From positions 1,517 to 18,756 of the forward strand of contig QHVD01000119.1 of the NCBI GenBank assembly GCA_003222235.1: DNA of 17,240 nt, written 5' to 3'. Each line of letters opens with the position of its first letter. Position 1 is the first letter of the stretch. Source of the DNA: Gemmatimonadota bacterium (GTDB lineage: Bacteria; Gemmatimonadota; Gemmatimonadetes; Gemmatimonadales; GWC2-71-9). This document shows, piece after piece, positions 6,482 to 12,798 of the stretch. The notes beneath the pieces are model-generated. The model made no database searches. It had not been told where the DNA came from and was given only the letters and a program-made list of their open reading frames with translations. A program made the position numbers and the translations under genes.

Positions 6482-8323
6482 ATGAGTGAGAAGAAGAAAG
6501 TCTTCTCGCCGGGCGCGTGGCAGGAAGCCCGGGCGCTGGTGTACGCGCACCGCCGCCGCTTGGCGCTCGGGCTGGTGCTGCTGCTCGTCAACCGGCTCGC
6601 CGGGCTCGTGCTGCCCTCGTCCTCCAAGTGGGTGATCGACAGAGTCATCAATCAGCACCACCCCGAGCTGCTCCTCCCCCTCGCGCTCGTGGCGGGCGCA
6701 GCGACGCTGGTGCAGGCGGTGACCGGGTTCGCCCTGTCGCAGATTCTGGGCGTCGCCGCCCAGCGCGCGATCACCGACATGCGTCGCACGGTCCAGGCCT
6801 ACGTCCTGCGCCTTCCCATCAGCTACTTCGACTCCACGAAGAGCGGGATCCTGATCTCGCGGATCATGACCGACGCCGAAGGCATCCGCAACCTGGTCGG
6901 GACGGGGCTGGTGCAGCTCATCGGCGGGCTCTTCACGGCGACGATCGCGCTGGGGGTGCTCTTTTATCTGAACTGGCGGCTCACCGCGATCGCGATCCTC
7001 ATCCTGGCCTGTTTCGGCGGCGGGATGGCGTACGCGTTTGCCAAGCTGCGGCCGCTGTTCCGCGAGCGCGGCAAGCTCAACGCCGAGGTCACCGGCCGGC
7101 TGGGCGAGACGCTCGGCGGCATCCGTATCGTCAAGGCCTACCGGGCGGAGCGGAGCGAGCGGCTCGTGTTCGCGCGCGGCGCGCACACCCTGTTGCGCAA
7201 CGTCGCGACGACGATGACGGGCGTCTCCGGCGTCGGTTCCTTCGCCACCCTCATCGTCGGTGGCATCGGGATCCTCATGATCCTCGAGGGCGGGCATGCG
7301 ATCCTCTCGGGCGCCATGACGTTGGGTGACTTCGTCATGTACCTTCTCTTCATCGGCCTCGTAGCGCTGCCGCTGATCAGCATTGCGTCGATCGGCACGC
7401 AGATCACCGAGGCGTTCGCGGGCCTCGACCGGATCCGGGAGATCCGGCGCCTCGTGACCGAGGACGCCGAGGACGGCGCACGGGCGCCGGTCGCCGACGT
7501 GATGGGCGACGTCGTCTTCGAGAACGTGAGCTTCGAGTACGTGCCCGGGGTCGAGGTCCTGAAGCGCGTGTCGTTCCGGGCGCCGCGGGGCTCGACGACG
7601 GCGCTGGTGGGCTCGTCGGGGGCGGGGAAGAGCACCCTGATCAGCCTCGTGCTCGCGTTCAACCGCCCCCAGTCGGGGCGGATCCTGGTGGACGGACGCG
7701 ACCTCGTCACCATCCGGCTCACCGAGTACCGCCGGCAGCTCGGCGTCGTGCTGCAGGACAACTTCCTGTTCGACGGCACGATCGCCGAGAACATCGCATT
7801 CGCGCGGCCCCGCGCGACCCGGGAGGAGGTCGAGGCGGCGGCGCGTATCGCCCATTGCGACGACTTCGTGCGCCGTCTCGGACAGGGCTACGACACCGTC
7901 GTGGGCGAGCGGGGCGTGAAGCTCTCCGGGGGCGAGCGCCAGCGGGTCTCGATCGCGCGGGCGATTCTCGCCGACCCGCGGATCCTGATCCTCGACGAGG
8001 CCACGTCCAGTCTCGACTCGGAGAGCGAGGCGGCGATCCAGGACGGGCTCCGCAACCTGCGGCGAGGCCGTACCACCTTCGTCATCGCGCATCGCCTGTC
8101 GACCATCCGCAGCGCGGATCAGATCCTCGTGATCGAAGGCGGCGAGATCGTCGAGCGCGGCACCCACGCCGAGCTGCTCGCCCGGCGCGGCCGCTACCGG
8201 CAGCTGCACGACAAACAATACCGGTTCGAGCAGGACCTCTTCATCAACCCCGGCGAGGACTTCACCCCGGAGCCTGAGGCCCCGACCCTCCCGACGCCCC
8301 TGACCGCGCCCGACCGGCTGTAG
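6482..8323 (+). CDS. ABC exporter with fused membrane and ATPase domains (MsbA-like half-transporter)
   Basis: A 613-aa half-transporter that should work as a dimer in the inner membrane and export a lipid, drug or peptide. The ATG at 6482 (MSEKKKVFSP) was chosen as the one starting just before the first amphipathic and membrane helices; upstream in-frame codons do not look like protein. Residues about 25-340 carry six membrane segments with the coupling motif LRLPISYFDSTKSGILISRI typical of MsbA/BmrA-type exporters. The ATPase domain has Walker A GSSGAGKST near 376-384, a Q-loop VLQDNFLFDGTIAENI, signature LSGGERQR near 480, Walker B ILILDEATSS near 500 and H-loop AHRLST. The catalytic glutamate is present, so a homodimer is feasible. 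A Pro/Glu-rich tail follows residue 590. The ribosome binding site is poor. Substrate not deducible. Confidence 0.93.
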   Translation: MSEKKKVFSPGAWQEARALVYAHRRRLALGLVLLLVNRLAGLVLPSSSKWVIDRVINQHHPELLLPLALVAGAATLVQAVTGFALSQILGVAAQRAITDMRRTVQAYVLRLPISYFDSTKSGILISRIMTDAEGIRNLVGTGLVQLIGGLFTATIALGVLFYLNWRLTAIAILILACFGGGMAYAFAKLRPLFRERGKLNAEVTGRLGETLGGIRIVKAYRAERSERLVFARGAHTLLRNVATTMTGVSGVGSFATLIVGGIGILMILEGGHAILSGAMTLGDFVMYLLFIGLVALPLISIASIGTQITEAFAGLDRIREIRRLVTEDAEDGARAPVADVMGDVVFENVSFEYVPGVEVLKRVSFRAPRGSTTALVGSSGAGKSTLISLVLAFNRPQSGRILVDGRDLVTIRLTEYRRQLGVVLQDNFLFDGTIAENIAFARPRATREEVEAAARIAHCDDFVRRLGQGYDTVVGERGVKLSGGERQRVSIARAILADPRILILDEATSSLDSESEAAIQDGLRNLRRGRTTFVIAHRLSTIRSADQILVIEGGEIVERGTHAELLARRGRYRQLHDKQYRFEQDLFINPGEDFTPEPEAPTLPTPLTAPDRL

Positions 8324-8330
8324 GGTCGAC

Positions 8331-8393
8331 ACGTTCCACGACGCCAGGTTGCACGATGGCGTCGTGGAACGTGGCGTCATGGCGTCGTGCAAC
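8331..8393. repeat. Perfect 16-bp inverted repeat with overlapping alternative hairpin
   Basis: ACGTTCCACGACGCCA (8331-8346) is exactly complementary to 8357-8372, with a 10-nt loop. A second pair, GTTGCACGA (8348-8356) with TCGTGCAAC (8385-8393), uses the loop of the first, so the two hairpins exclude each other. The element starts 8 nt after the stop of the ABC exporter and ends 18 nt before the stop of the converging SELENBP1-like gene. It may act as a bidirectional terminator or mRNA 3'-end stabiliser, although there is no T tract on either side. Confidence 0.85.
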
Positions 8394-8411
8394 GCCGTTC
8401 ACACGCGCGCG

Positions 8412-9626
8412 CTATTTCAGCAGCATGTCGTGCGGCCGGGCCGGCCCCGTCGGGAATCGGTCGAAGTCCACGACGAACTTGTCGTCGAGCTGCATCCCCT
8501 GCGGGCCGACGTTCAGCAGCCACACGCGGAAGGGGACCTTCCCGTCCAGGTTCGACAACAGTGAGTTGCTCACGTACAGGCGCCGGCTGTCCGGGGTCAA
8601 CCTCATCATGTTCGGCTCCTGCAGCGACACCTGGCTCACGAACTTGGGGTGGAGCGGGTTCGAGATGTCGTATTGTTGCACCGCGTTTCCGGCGAAGAGC
8701 GAGACGTACAGGAGCTGGTTGTCGTACGAGATCCGCACGTCGGCGGGGGTCGAGTTCGCGGGGAGCTGGATCACCCGTGTGAAGACGAGCTTGCCGTCCT
8801 TGTCCTCCCAGTACCAGACGGTGCTCGCCCCGGCGCAGTTGATGAACCCCCCGCGCGCCGCCGGCCCGTGCATCCACCGCACCTCGAGGGGCATCTTGTC
8901 GAGGTGCTCGACCTGCAGCACCGTGCCCGCCTTCCAGTCCCACACCGCCACCGCGTCTCCCACGTTCTCCGGCGCGACCGGGTTGCCGCGGAAGTGATGG
9001 GGGTGCGTCCAGCTCGAGGTGACCATGCGGTTGACCTCGGGCTTCACCCCGACATCGTACATGTAGCCGGGATCGTCGGGCCGGTTGGGTGCAGGGAGCG
9101 CGCTCACGAAGTTGCCGTCGTTGTCGAGCTTCACGAGCGCACCCGGGCCAACTCCGTCCTTCGAGCCGAGCATCGCAATCATCACGCCCCCCGGGACGGC
9201 GTAGTGCGTGTGCGGGCCGGAATAGCCGGTCAACTGGCCAAGGTCGGGGATTGTTTTGATCAGCTTGGGATGCCGGGGATCGGCTTGCACGTCGTAGATG
9301 AACATGCGGTTCGAGACCAGGCCGCCCGCGAAGATGCGGTCCGCGTTCACGGTGTAGCCGAAGTGATGCGCTTCGTTGTCCACCGTGGCCCCCGTCGGCA
9401 CGGTCGTGATGATCTTCGCGTAGCCGGGCGACTTCGGGTCGGCATCGATGACGGTGAGGAAGTCGGGGTCCTTCGCGTCCGCGTCGCTCGTCCACACATA
9501 CAGCAGCGATTCGTGCTGCCCCGGCCGGAGCCCCTTCGCGAACACCGACTCGTCCTCGGGCCCGGACGGCATCGGGCCCGTCCACGCCGGCAGGGCGACC
9601 AGCAGCAGGAGGATGGTGCGTCTCAT
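8412..9626 (-). CDS. Secreted selenium-binding protein 1 / methanethiol oxidase family protein
   Basis: A 404-aa beta-propeller protein of the SELENBP1 family, whose characterised members oxidise methanethiol to formaldehyde, sulfide and hydrogen peroxide (human SELENBP1 and bacterial MtoX, the latter copper-dependent). Diagnostic stretches: LTVIDADPKSPGYAKII near 57, NEAHHFGYT near 84, a His-rich SSWTHPHHFRGN, AGASTVWYWED, DVRISYDNQLLYVS, PNMMRLTPDSRRLYVSNSLL and the terminal PARPHDMLLK. A signal peptide (MRRTILLLLVALPAWTG) implies periplasmic location. The CSSC selenium site that follows DELHHSGWN in vertebrate proteins is absent (YTVNADRIF here), and the protein is shorter than the roughly 470-aa animal form. 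The ATG at 9626 has GAGGT seven bases upstream. No SCO1- or MauG-like gene, the usual MtoX partners, lies next to it, so the substrate is uncertain. Confidence 0.88.
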   Translation of the reverse strand: MRRTILLLLVALPAWTGPMPSGPEDESVFAKGLRPGQHESLLYVWTSDADAKDPDFLTVIDADPKSPGYAKIITTVPTGATVDNEAHHFGYTVNADRIFAGGLVSNRMFIYDVQADPRHPKLIKTIPDLGQLTGYSGPHTHYAVPGGVMIAMLGSKDGVGPGALVKLDNDGNFVSALPAPNRPDDPGYMYDVGVKPEVNRMVTSSWTHPHHFRGNPVAPENVGDAVAVWDWKAGTVLQVEHLDKMPLEVRWMHGPAARGGFINCAGASTVWYWEDKDGKLVFTRVIQLPANSTPADVRISYDNQLLYVSLFAGNAVQQYDISNPLHPKFVSQVSLQEPNMMRLTPDSRRLYVSNSLLSNLDGKVPFRVWLLNVGPQGMQLDDKFVVDFDRFPTGPARPHDMLLK

Positions 9627-9656
9627 GTGACGACCTCACGCGAAAGTGGATGAGAA

Positions 9657-9677
9657 GTTGCGTACCGCCGCGGCCGC
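9657..9677. repeat. 21-nt exact repeat, intergenic copy (second copy at 10616-10636)
   Basis: The 21 bases at 9657-9677 (beginning GTTGCGTACCGCC and ending GGCCGC) are identical to 10616-10636. The second copy lies inside the proline dehydrogenase gene, where on the minus strand it encodes AAAAVRN. Both copies are in the same orientation. Confidence 0.8.
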
Positions 9678-9861
9678 TGTGCGAAACCGGTGCGGGGCCT
9701 AGTCCGTGTGCCGGCGCGCCCCTCGCGCTCCCTCGGGTTCGTTGAGGGGGGGACAGCAACAGATTCGCGCGAAGGGGTGCGACCGGGGCGCCATGGCCTG
9801 TAAGGTACGCTCGCGGTTCGAGCGGGCAAGGGTTGGGCTTCGGGACGAAAGATCCATAGTC

Positions 9862-9921
9862 CCCCCTCTCCCGAAGGGAGAGGGGGCCAGGGGGTGAGGA
9901 CCAGGGGGCCAGGGGGTGAGG
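9862..9921. repeat. C-rich hairpin plus 22-nt-period G-rich direct repeat
   Basis: CCCCCTCTCCC (9862-9872) pairs perfectly with 9876-9886 across a 3-nt GAA loop. It is followed by two copies of AGGGGGCCAGGGGGTGAGG (9881-9899 and 9903-9921; the first overlaps the hairpin arm). It starts immediately downstream of the proline dehydrogenase stop on the minus strand and could serve as its transcript end. Similar CCCCTCTCCC hairpins with nearby CACCCCCTG runs are, to my recollection, dispersed repeats in several bacterial phyla. Confidence 0.8.
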
Positions 9922-9922
9922 C

Positions 9923-10846
9923 CTAGAAGAGGTTCCTCACCACGAACCACACGTTCGCCGGCCGCTCGGCGAGGCGACGCATGTACCAGGGAAACCAGGC
10001 GCTGCCGTAGCTGATCAGGACCCGCACGGCGCACCCGTCATCCGCGAGGGCTCGCTGCTCGGCGGCTTTGATCCCATACAACATGTGGAACTCGTAAGCG
10101 CCGCGCGCCACGCCCAATGCCGAGGCCCGCTGCCGAATGCGACCGACGAGTCGCAGGTCATGGGTGCCGAACACCGGATGCGCACGACCCCGCGCTGCGT
10201 GCTCCAGCAGTCTCGCGGCCAGGGTGAAGTAACTCGAGTCCACGTCACGCTTGCGCGGGAAGGCGACGGACGGTGGCTCGGCGTAGGCGCCCTTCACGAG
10301 CCGGATCGCGGGGGCGAGCGGAACCAGGCGGTCCAGATCCACCGGCGTGCGCCGGAGGTACGCCTGCAGGCACAGGCCGATGTTGTCTTGCTTGGCGCGC
10401 GCCCGCTGAAACAACTCCAGGGCGGCGTCCACATAGCGCGACTCCTCCATGTCGATCCAGAGGAATGAGCCCGCCTCGGCGGCGCGCGCGGCGAGCGTCC
10501 CCACGTCGCGGGAGCAGGTCTCGCGATCCACGTCGAGGCCCAGGTGCGTGAGCTTGACGGAAAGTTGAGCGGAGAGCCGGCGCTCGCGGATCTGCGCGAG
10601 GAGCCCCAAATAGTGGTTGCGTACCGCCGCGGCCGCAGCGGGGGTCGTCACCTGCTCGCCAAGCTGGGTGAGCACCGTCCCGATGCCGGTCCGCGCGAGC
10701 TCGGCGGCCGCCCCCAGCGCGGCGTCGATCTCTTCGCCCGGCATGAAGCGGCGTACGGCCCTCCGGAAAAACGCGCGGCGGCGCAGTTGGTCGGCGAGCC
10801 AGACGCTGCGGGAGGCCCGGAGCAGGAGGCGGCGGGCAAGGGCCAT
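9923..10846 (-). CDS. putA/prodh-like: Proline dehydrogenase, monofunctional
   Basis: FAD-dependent oxidation of L-proline to delta-1-pyrroline-5-carboxylate, passing electrons to the quinone pool; it likely sits on the inner face of the membrane. The 307-aa length matches monofunctional bacterial enzymes of the PutA/PRODH barrel family. Motifs: QLSVKLTHLG (94-103), LWIDMEES (129-136), QAYLRRT (161-167), RLVKGAY (182-188), EFHMLYGI (252-259) and the terminal LISYGSAWFPWYMRRLAERP with the paired arginines that bind the proline carboxylate. The ATG at 10846 was preferred to a TTG nine bases upstream. Neither has a Shine-Dalgarno sequence, and TATCTTAAT just before it may be a -10 box giving a nearly leaderless message. 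The pyrroline-5-carboxylate dehydrogenase needed to finish the pathway is not in this window. Confidence 0.93.
   Translation of the reverse strand: MALARRLLLRASRSVWLADQLRRRAFFRRAVRRFMPGEEIDAALGAAAELARTGIGTVLTQLGEQVTTPAAAAAVRNHYLGLLAQIRERRLSAQLSVKLTHLGLDVDRETCSRDVGTLAARAAEAGSFLWIDMEESRYVDAALELFQRARAKQDNIGLCLQAYLRRTPVDLDRLVPLAPAIRLVKGAYAEPPSVAFPRKRDVDSSYFTLAARLLEHAARGRAHPVFGTHDLRLVGRIRQRASALGVARGAYEFHMLYGIKAAEQRALADDGCAVRVLISYGSAWFPWYMRRLAERPANVWFVVRNLF
10616..10636. repeat. 21-nt exact repeat, copy inside proline dehydrogenase
   Basis: Identical to 9657-9677. Here it lies in the coding sequence and encodes the Ala-rich AAAAVRN segment near residues 71-77 (minus strand). Because the coding copy has a functional context, the intergenic copy is more likely the derived one, if they share an origin at all. 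Confidence 0.75.
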
Positions 10847-10862
10847 GGGGACCAATTAAGAT

Positions 10863-10908
10863 AGACGCCGAAACGAACGCCCGGACGTCCAGACGCCGAG
10901 CGAATGCC
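10863..10908. repeat. Imperfect 28-nt-period direct repeat upstream of proline dehydrogenase
   Basis: AGACGCCGA occurs at 10863-10871 and 10891-10899, each followed by a similar CGAAyGCC segment. The palindrome GGACGTCC (10883-10890) lies between. The GGACGTCC-AGACG core resembles the octamer of the 11723-11770 island. It occupies the promoter-proximal region of proline dehydrogenase. Confidence 0.5.
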
Positions 10909-10986
10909 AGGGTAAGGGGGGAGTAACTACCTGTCACTCACGCCTGACATCCGCTGGGCGCTTTTATGCTCTACAAAGTCTGGATC

Positions 10987-11451
10987 TCAGCCCGCAGCCT
11001 TCAACTCCAACTGGGCCGAGAAGCCGCTCCGCTGATCGCTACGGGTGCGACGCTCGCTGCTGCCGCGCCGCTCGGTCCCCGCCCAAGAGTCCGCGCCGAC
11101 GAGCAGCGCCGCGACGCGGCGATCGGCGGGCTTGCGGCGGTCGACCAGAGGCCGGTTGTCCACGGCCGTCTGCGCCACGATCTCACCAACCACGACCTCG
11201 GGCGGCAGCGGTCGAAACGAGGGCCATTCGTCCTCGAACCAGTCACGCGCCAACTGGGCGGCGGACTCGGCTCCCTCTCTGCTCTCGAACAACCCGATGG
11301 ACGCGAGCGTGTCGTTCCCCGCGTCCAGCAGGTAGTACATCACGAACCCCGGAAGCTTCCGCACCAGCGGCACGAACCACTTCTCAGCGTAGCGCGCCGC
11401 CTGCTCGACAGTTCCAAGCCTCACGCGGTACCGCCGGATGACTGCGTGCAT
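10987..11451 (-). CDS. ABM-like dimeric alpha/beta-barrel protein with Arg-rich tail
   Basis: A 154-aa protein. Residues 1 to about 98 have the ferredoxin-like fold pattern of antibiotic-biosynthesis-monooxygenase (ABM)-type domains: MHAVIRRYRV strand, TVEQAARYAEKWFVPLVRKL helix, GFVMYYLLDAGNDTLASIGLF strand pair, SREGAESAAQLARDWF helix and a closing VVVGEIVAQ strand. Such small domains bind or oxidise aromatic compounds or haem, or simply dimerise; the substrate is unknown here. The last 55 residues are a tail with repeated Arg pairs (VDRRKPADRRV, TERRGSSERRTRSDQR) that is probably disordered. The ATG at 11451 was chosen because the domain begins there; a longer upstream frame is Pro/Arg-rich and unlike protein. 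The ribosome binding site is weak (G-rich run). It stands as a separate single gene. Confidence 0.78.
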   Translation of the reverse strand: MHAVIRRYRVRLGTVEQAARYAEKWFVPLVRKLPGFVMYYLLDAGNDTLASIGLFESREGAESAAQLARDWFEDEWPSFRPLPPEVVVGEIVAQTAVDNRPLVDRRKPADRRVAALLVGADSWAGTERRGSSERRTRSDQRSGFSAQLELKAAG

Positions 11452-11488
11452 GAGAGCCCCCCCTGTCCTGACTGGGTTCCTGGGGGCA

Positions 11489-11520
11489 AGTCCCGCGCCT
11501 TGAAGCGCGACCGCGGGACT
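11489..11520 (-). promoter_or_regulatory. Stem-loop in the leader region of the ABM-like gene
   Basis: AGTCCCGCG (11489-11497) pairs perfectly with CGCGGGACT (11512-11520) across a 14-nt loop that itself contains GCGC copies. It lies about 40-70 nt upstream of the ABM-like start codon on the minus strand. It could be a leader structure or an operator; no known riboswitch is recognised. Confidence 0.4.
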
Positions 11521-11722
11521 GTTCCACCAGGCCTGCAATTGCTCACGGCTACCGCAAAAGTGACGCGTTTTCGCAACACATAGCCGGGCTCGAAGGCTGG
11601 CCCCGCCCCCGCGCAGCGTTCTGGCGGGCGGTCGTGCCAGCGGTCGGGCACCGGGGAGGGTAGCCGCCGGTGGCCGGACGGTCAAGCTTTTCCGGAAGCG
11701 GGGTGTTTACCTGGGGAGAATC

Positions 11723-11770
11723 CTAGACGGCTAGACGTCTAGACGTCTAGCCGCCTAGCAGTTTAGCCGT
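11723..11770. repeat. Six tandem octamers, CTAGACGT-like, self-complementary
   Basis: Six consecutive 8-nt units fill 48 bases exactly: CTAGACGG, CTAGACGT, CTAGACGT, CTAGCCGC, CTAGCAGT, TTAGCCGT. Because CTAGACGTCTAG is its own reverse complement, the tract can fold on itself in several registers. The last unit ends 1 nt before the stop codon of the lipoprotein gene (minus strand), so the tract is its immediate 3' flank. Confidence 0.9.
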
Positions 11771-11771
11771 T

Positions 11772-12647
11772 TCACCCTTCTACGATGATCAAGTACTTGG
11801 AGTTGGCCCAGAAGCGCGCCGAATCGGCGATCTTCACGCGGCCGGTAATCGTGCCGTCTCCGGAGGGCGGTGTCTCGAGCGCGCCCACGTCCTGGCGCGA
11901 CACGATGCGGTACTCCTTGTCCGTTGCCGGAAGCGGGAGCTGCGAGAAGTGGCGCCGATCCACCGGCGTGAAGACGCTCGGGTCGAGGCTGCGAGCCGGG
12001 ACGAGGGTCTTCCCGCTCTTCCACAGCACGAACAGAAACCGGGCCCCGCCTTCCTCCTTGACGATGCCCTTCTGCTCGAGCTCGTCCTTCGTCCCGACCA
12101 CGTAATAGACCGTGTTGGCTTCGGTGGACATGTTCTCGATCGTGTCCTTCAAGGCCACGTTTTCCGCCGTGAGCGTCTCCACCTGTTCGGTTAGCGCGGC
12201 GATCTGCTCCTTCTGCGAGTCGATCACGCCCTGGAGGTTCTGCATGGTCGCCGCGAGCGCGTTGCGGAGGCTATCGGAGATCGACGTGAGCTCGCTGATG
12301 CGGCGCTCGCTGTCCTGGAGCTTGGGCTCGATCTCGCGCACGCGGGCGGTGATGTAGCGGATCTTCTGGATGAGGGTGTCCCGTGACGCCCGCAGGGGCG
12401 ATTCGCTCGACACCTTCAGCTTCTTGGGCGGAACGGCGGCCTTCGCGAGCTCCGCGCTGATCTCGCTCACGAAGCGGGTGTTCTCCGCGATCTCCTCCAC
12501 CAGACGGTCCTTCTGCGCCGACGCCTGTGACAGGCTGTCGATTCTCGCCTGCGTTTCGGGAGACGGGCCCTGCTTGCAACTCAGCGCGACGATGAGGGCG
12601 ATCGAGAGCCATGCCCCTTTCGTCACAAGACGGCTGTTGGTGAGCAT
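11772..12647 (-). CDS. Coiled-coil lipoprotein of unknown function
   Basis: A 291-aa envelope protein. The ATG at 12647 has TAGGAGG seven bases upstream. The N-terminus (GAWLSIALIVALSC) is a hydrophobic export signal ending in Cys24, a plausible though non-ideal lipoprotein attachment site followed by KQGPSP. Residues about 30-70 and 90-175 are long coiled coils (DSERRISELTSISDSLRNAL; KEQIAALTEQVETLTAENVA). The C-terminal part is a small beta domain beginning NTVYYVVGTKDELEQKGIV and ending ARFWANSKYLIIVEG. I recall the same start and end (YYVVGT.KELKEKG, FW.ASKYLVIV) in Bacteroidota coiled-coil lipoproteins of unknown role, so this is likely a conserved family. A CRP-type palindrome sits 24-41 nt upstream of the start, suggesting regulation by a CRP/FNR-family protein. 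Confidence 0.82.
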   Translation of the reverse strand: MLTNSRLVTKGAWLSIALIVALSCKQGPSPETQARIDSLSQASAQKDRLVEEIAENTRFVSEISAELAKAAVPPKKLKVSSESPLRASRDTLIQKIRYITARVREIEPKLQDSERRISELTSISDSLRNALAATMQNLQGVIDSQKEQIAALTEQVETLTAENVALKDTIENMSTEANTVYYVVGTKDELEQKGIVKEEGGARFLFVLWKSGKTLVPARSLDPSVFTPVDRRHFSQLPLPATDKEYRIVSRQDVGALETPPSGDGTITGRVKIADSARFWANSKYLIIVEG

Positions 12648-12669
12648 GTCTTGGCCTCCTACCAAGAGC

Positions 12670-12687
12670 GTGTGATACCGGTCACAC
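12670..12687. promoter_or_regulatory. CRP/FNR-type operator palindrome
   Basis: GTGTGA-TACCGG-TCACAC is a perfect 6+6 inverted repeat with a 6-nt spacer and contains TGTGA-N6-TCACA, the Escherichia coli CRP consensus. It lies just upstream of the lipoprotein ribosome binding site and about 110 nt before the divergent lipase-maturation-factor gene, so it could control either. Its nearness to the lipoprotein start would favour repression of that gene. The regulator itself is not in the window. Confidence 0.6.
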
Positions 12688-12798
12688 CAGGCTACGGGCT
12701 GACCGAGACTGCTACCACGATGTAAGGGCCGTGTTCCGCACGCTGTGATGCTGCTCCATTTTCCAGGAGCCATGCCTCTCCCGAACCGGGAGGAACCG

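Larger units (their letters stand above)
9627..9922. other. Intergenic region between SELENBP1-like and proline dehydrogenase genes
   Basis: A 296-nt gap without a supportable gene. The half nearest 9922 is taken by a G-rich direct repeat and a C-rich hairpin. Near 9657-9677 there is an exact copy of a 21-nt segment that also occurs inside the proline dehydrogenase gene. The promoter of the SELENBP1-like gene should lie in 9627-9800, but no confident core promoter was recognised. Confidence 0.5.
11452..11771. other. 320-nt gap: leader of the ABM-like gene and repeat island
   Basis: No gene is supported here. The half near 11452 is the upstream region of the ABM-like gene and contains a 9-bp inverted repeat. 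The far end is the octamer island next to the lipoprotein stop. The middle (about 11560-11700) is GC-rich and shows nothing I can assign. Confidence 0.5.

Noticed and set aside
6428..8392. Long open minus-strand frame of about 650 codons opposite the ABC exporter
   Set aside because: It is composed of Arg, Asp, His and Glu-rich shadow sequence with no domain, antisense to a clear exporter gene.
9881..9921. G-rich direct repeat as a G-quadruplex regulatory element
   Set aside because: The G runs could form one, but the same sequence looks like a dispersed hairpin repeat, and its position just past a stop codon gives no specific support for a regulatory quadruplex.
11723..11770. CRISPR array
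   Set aside because: The repeat unit is 8 nt and directly tandem, with no spacers and no cas genes nearby.
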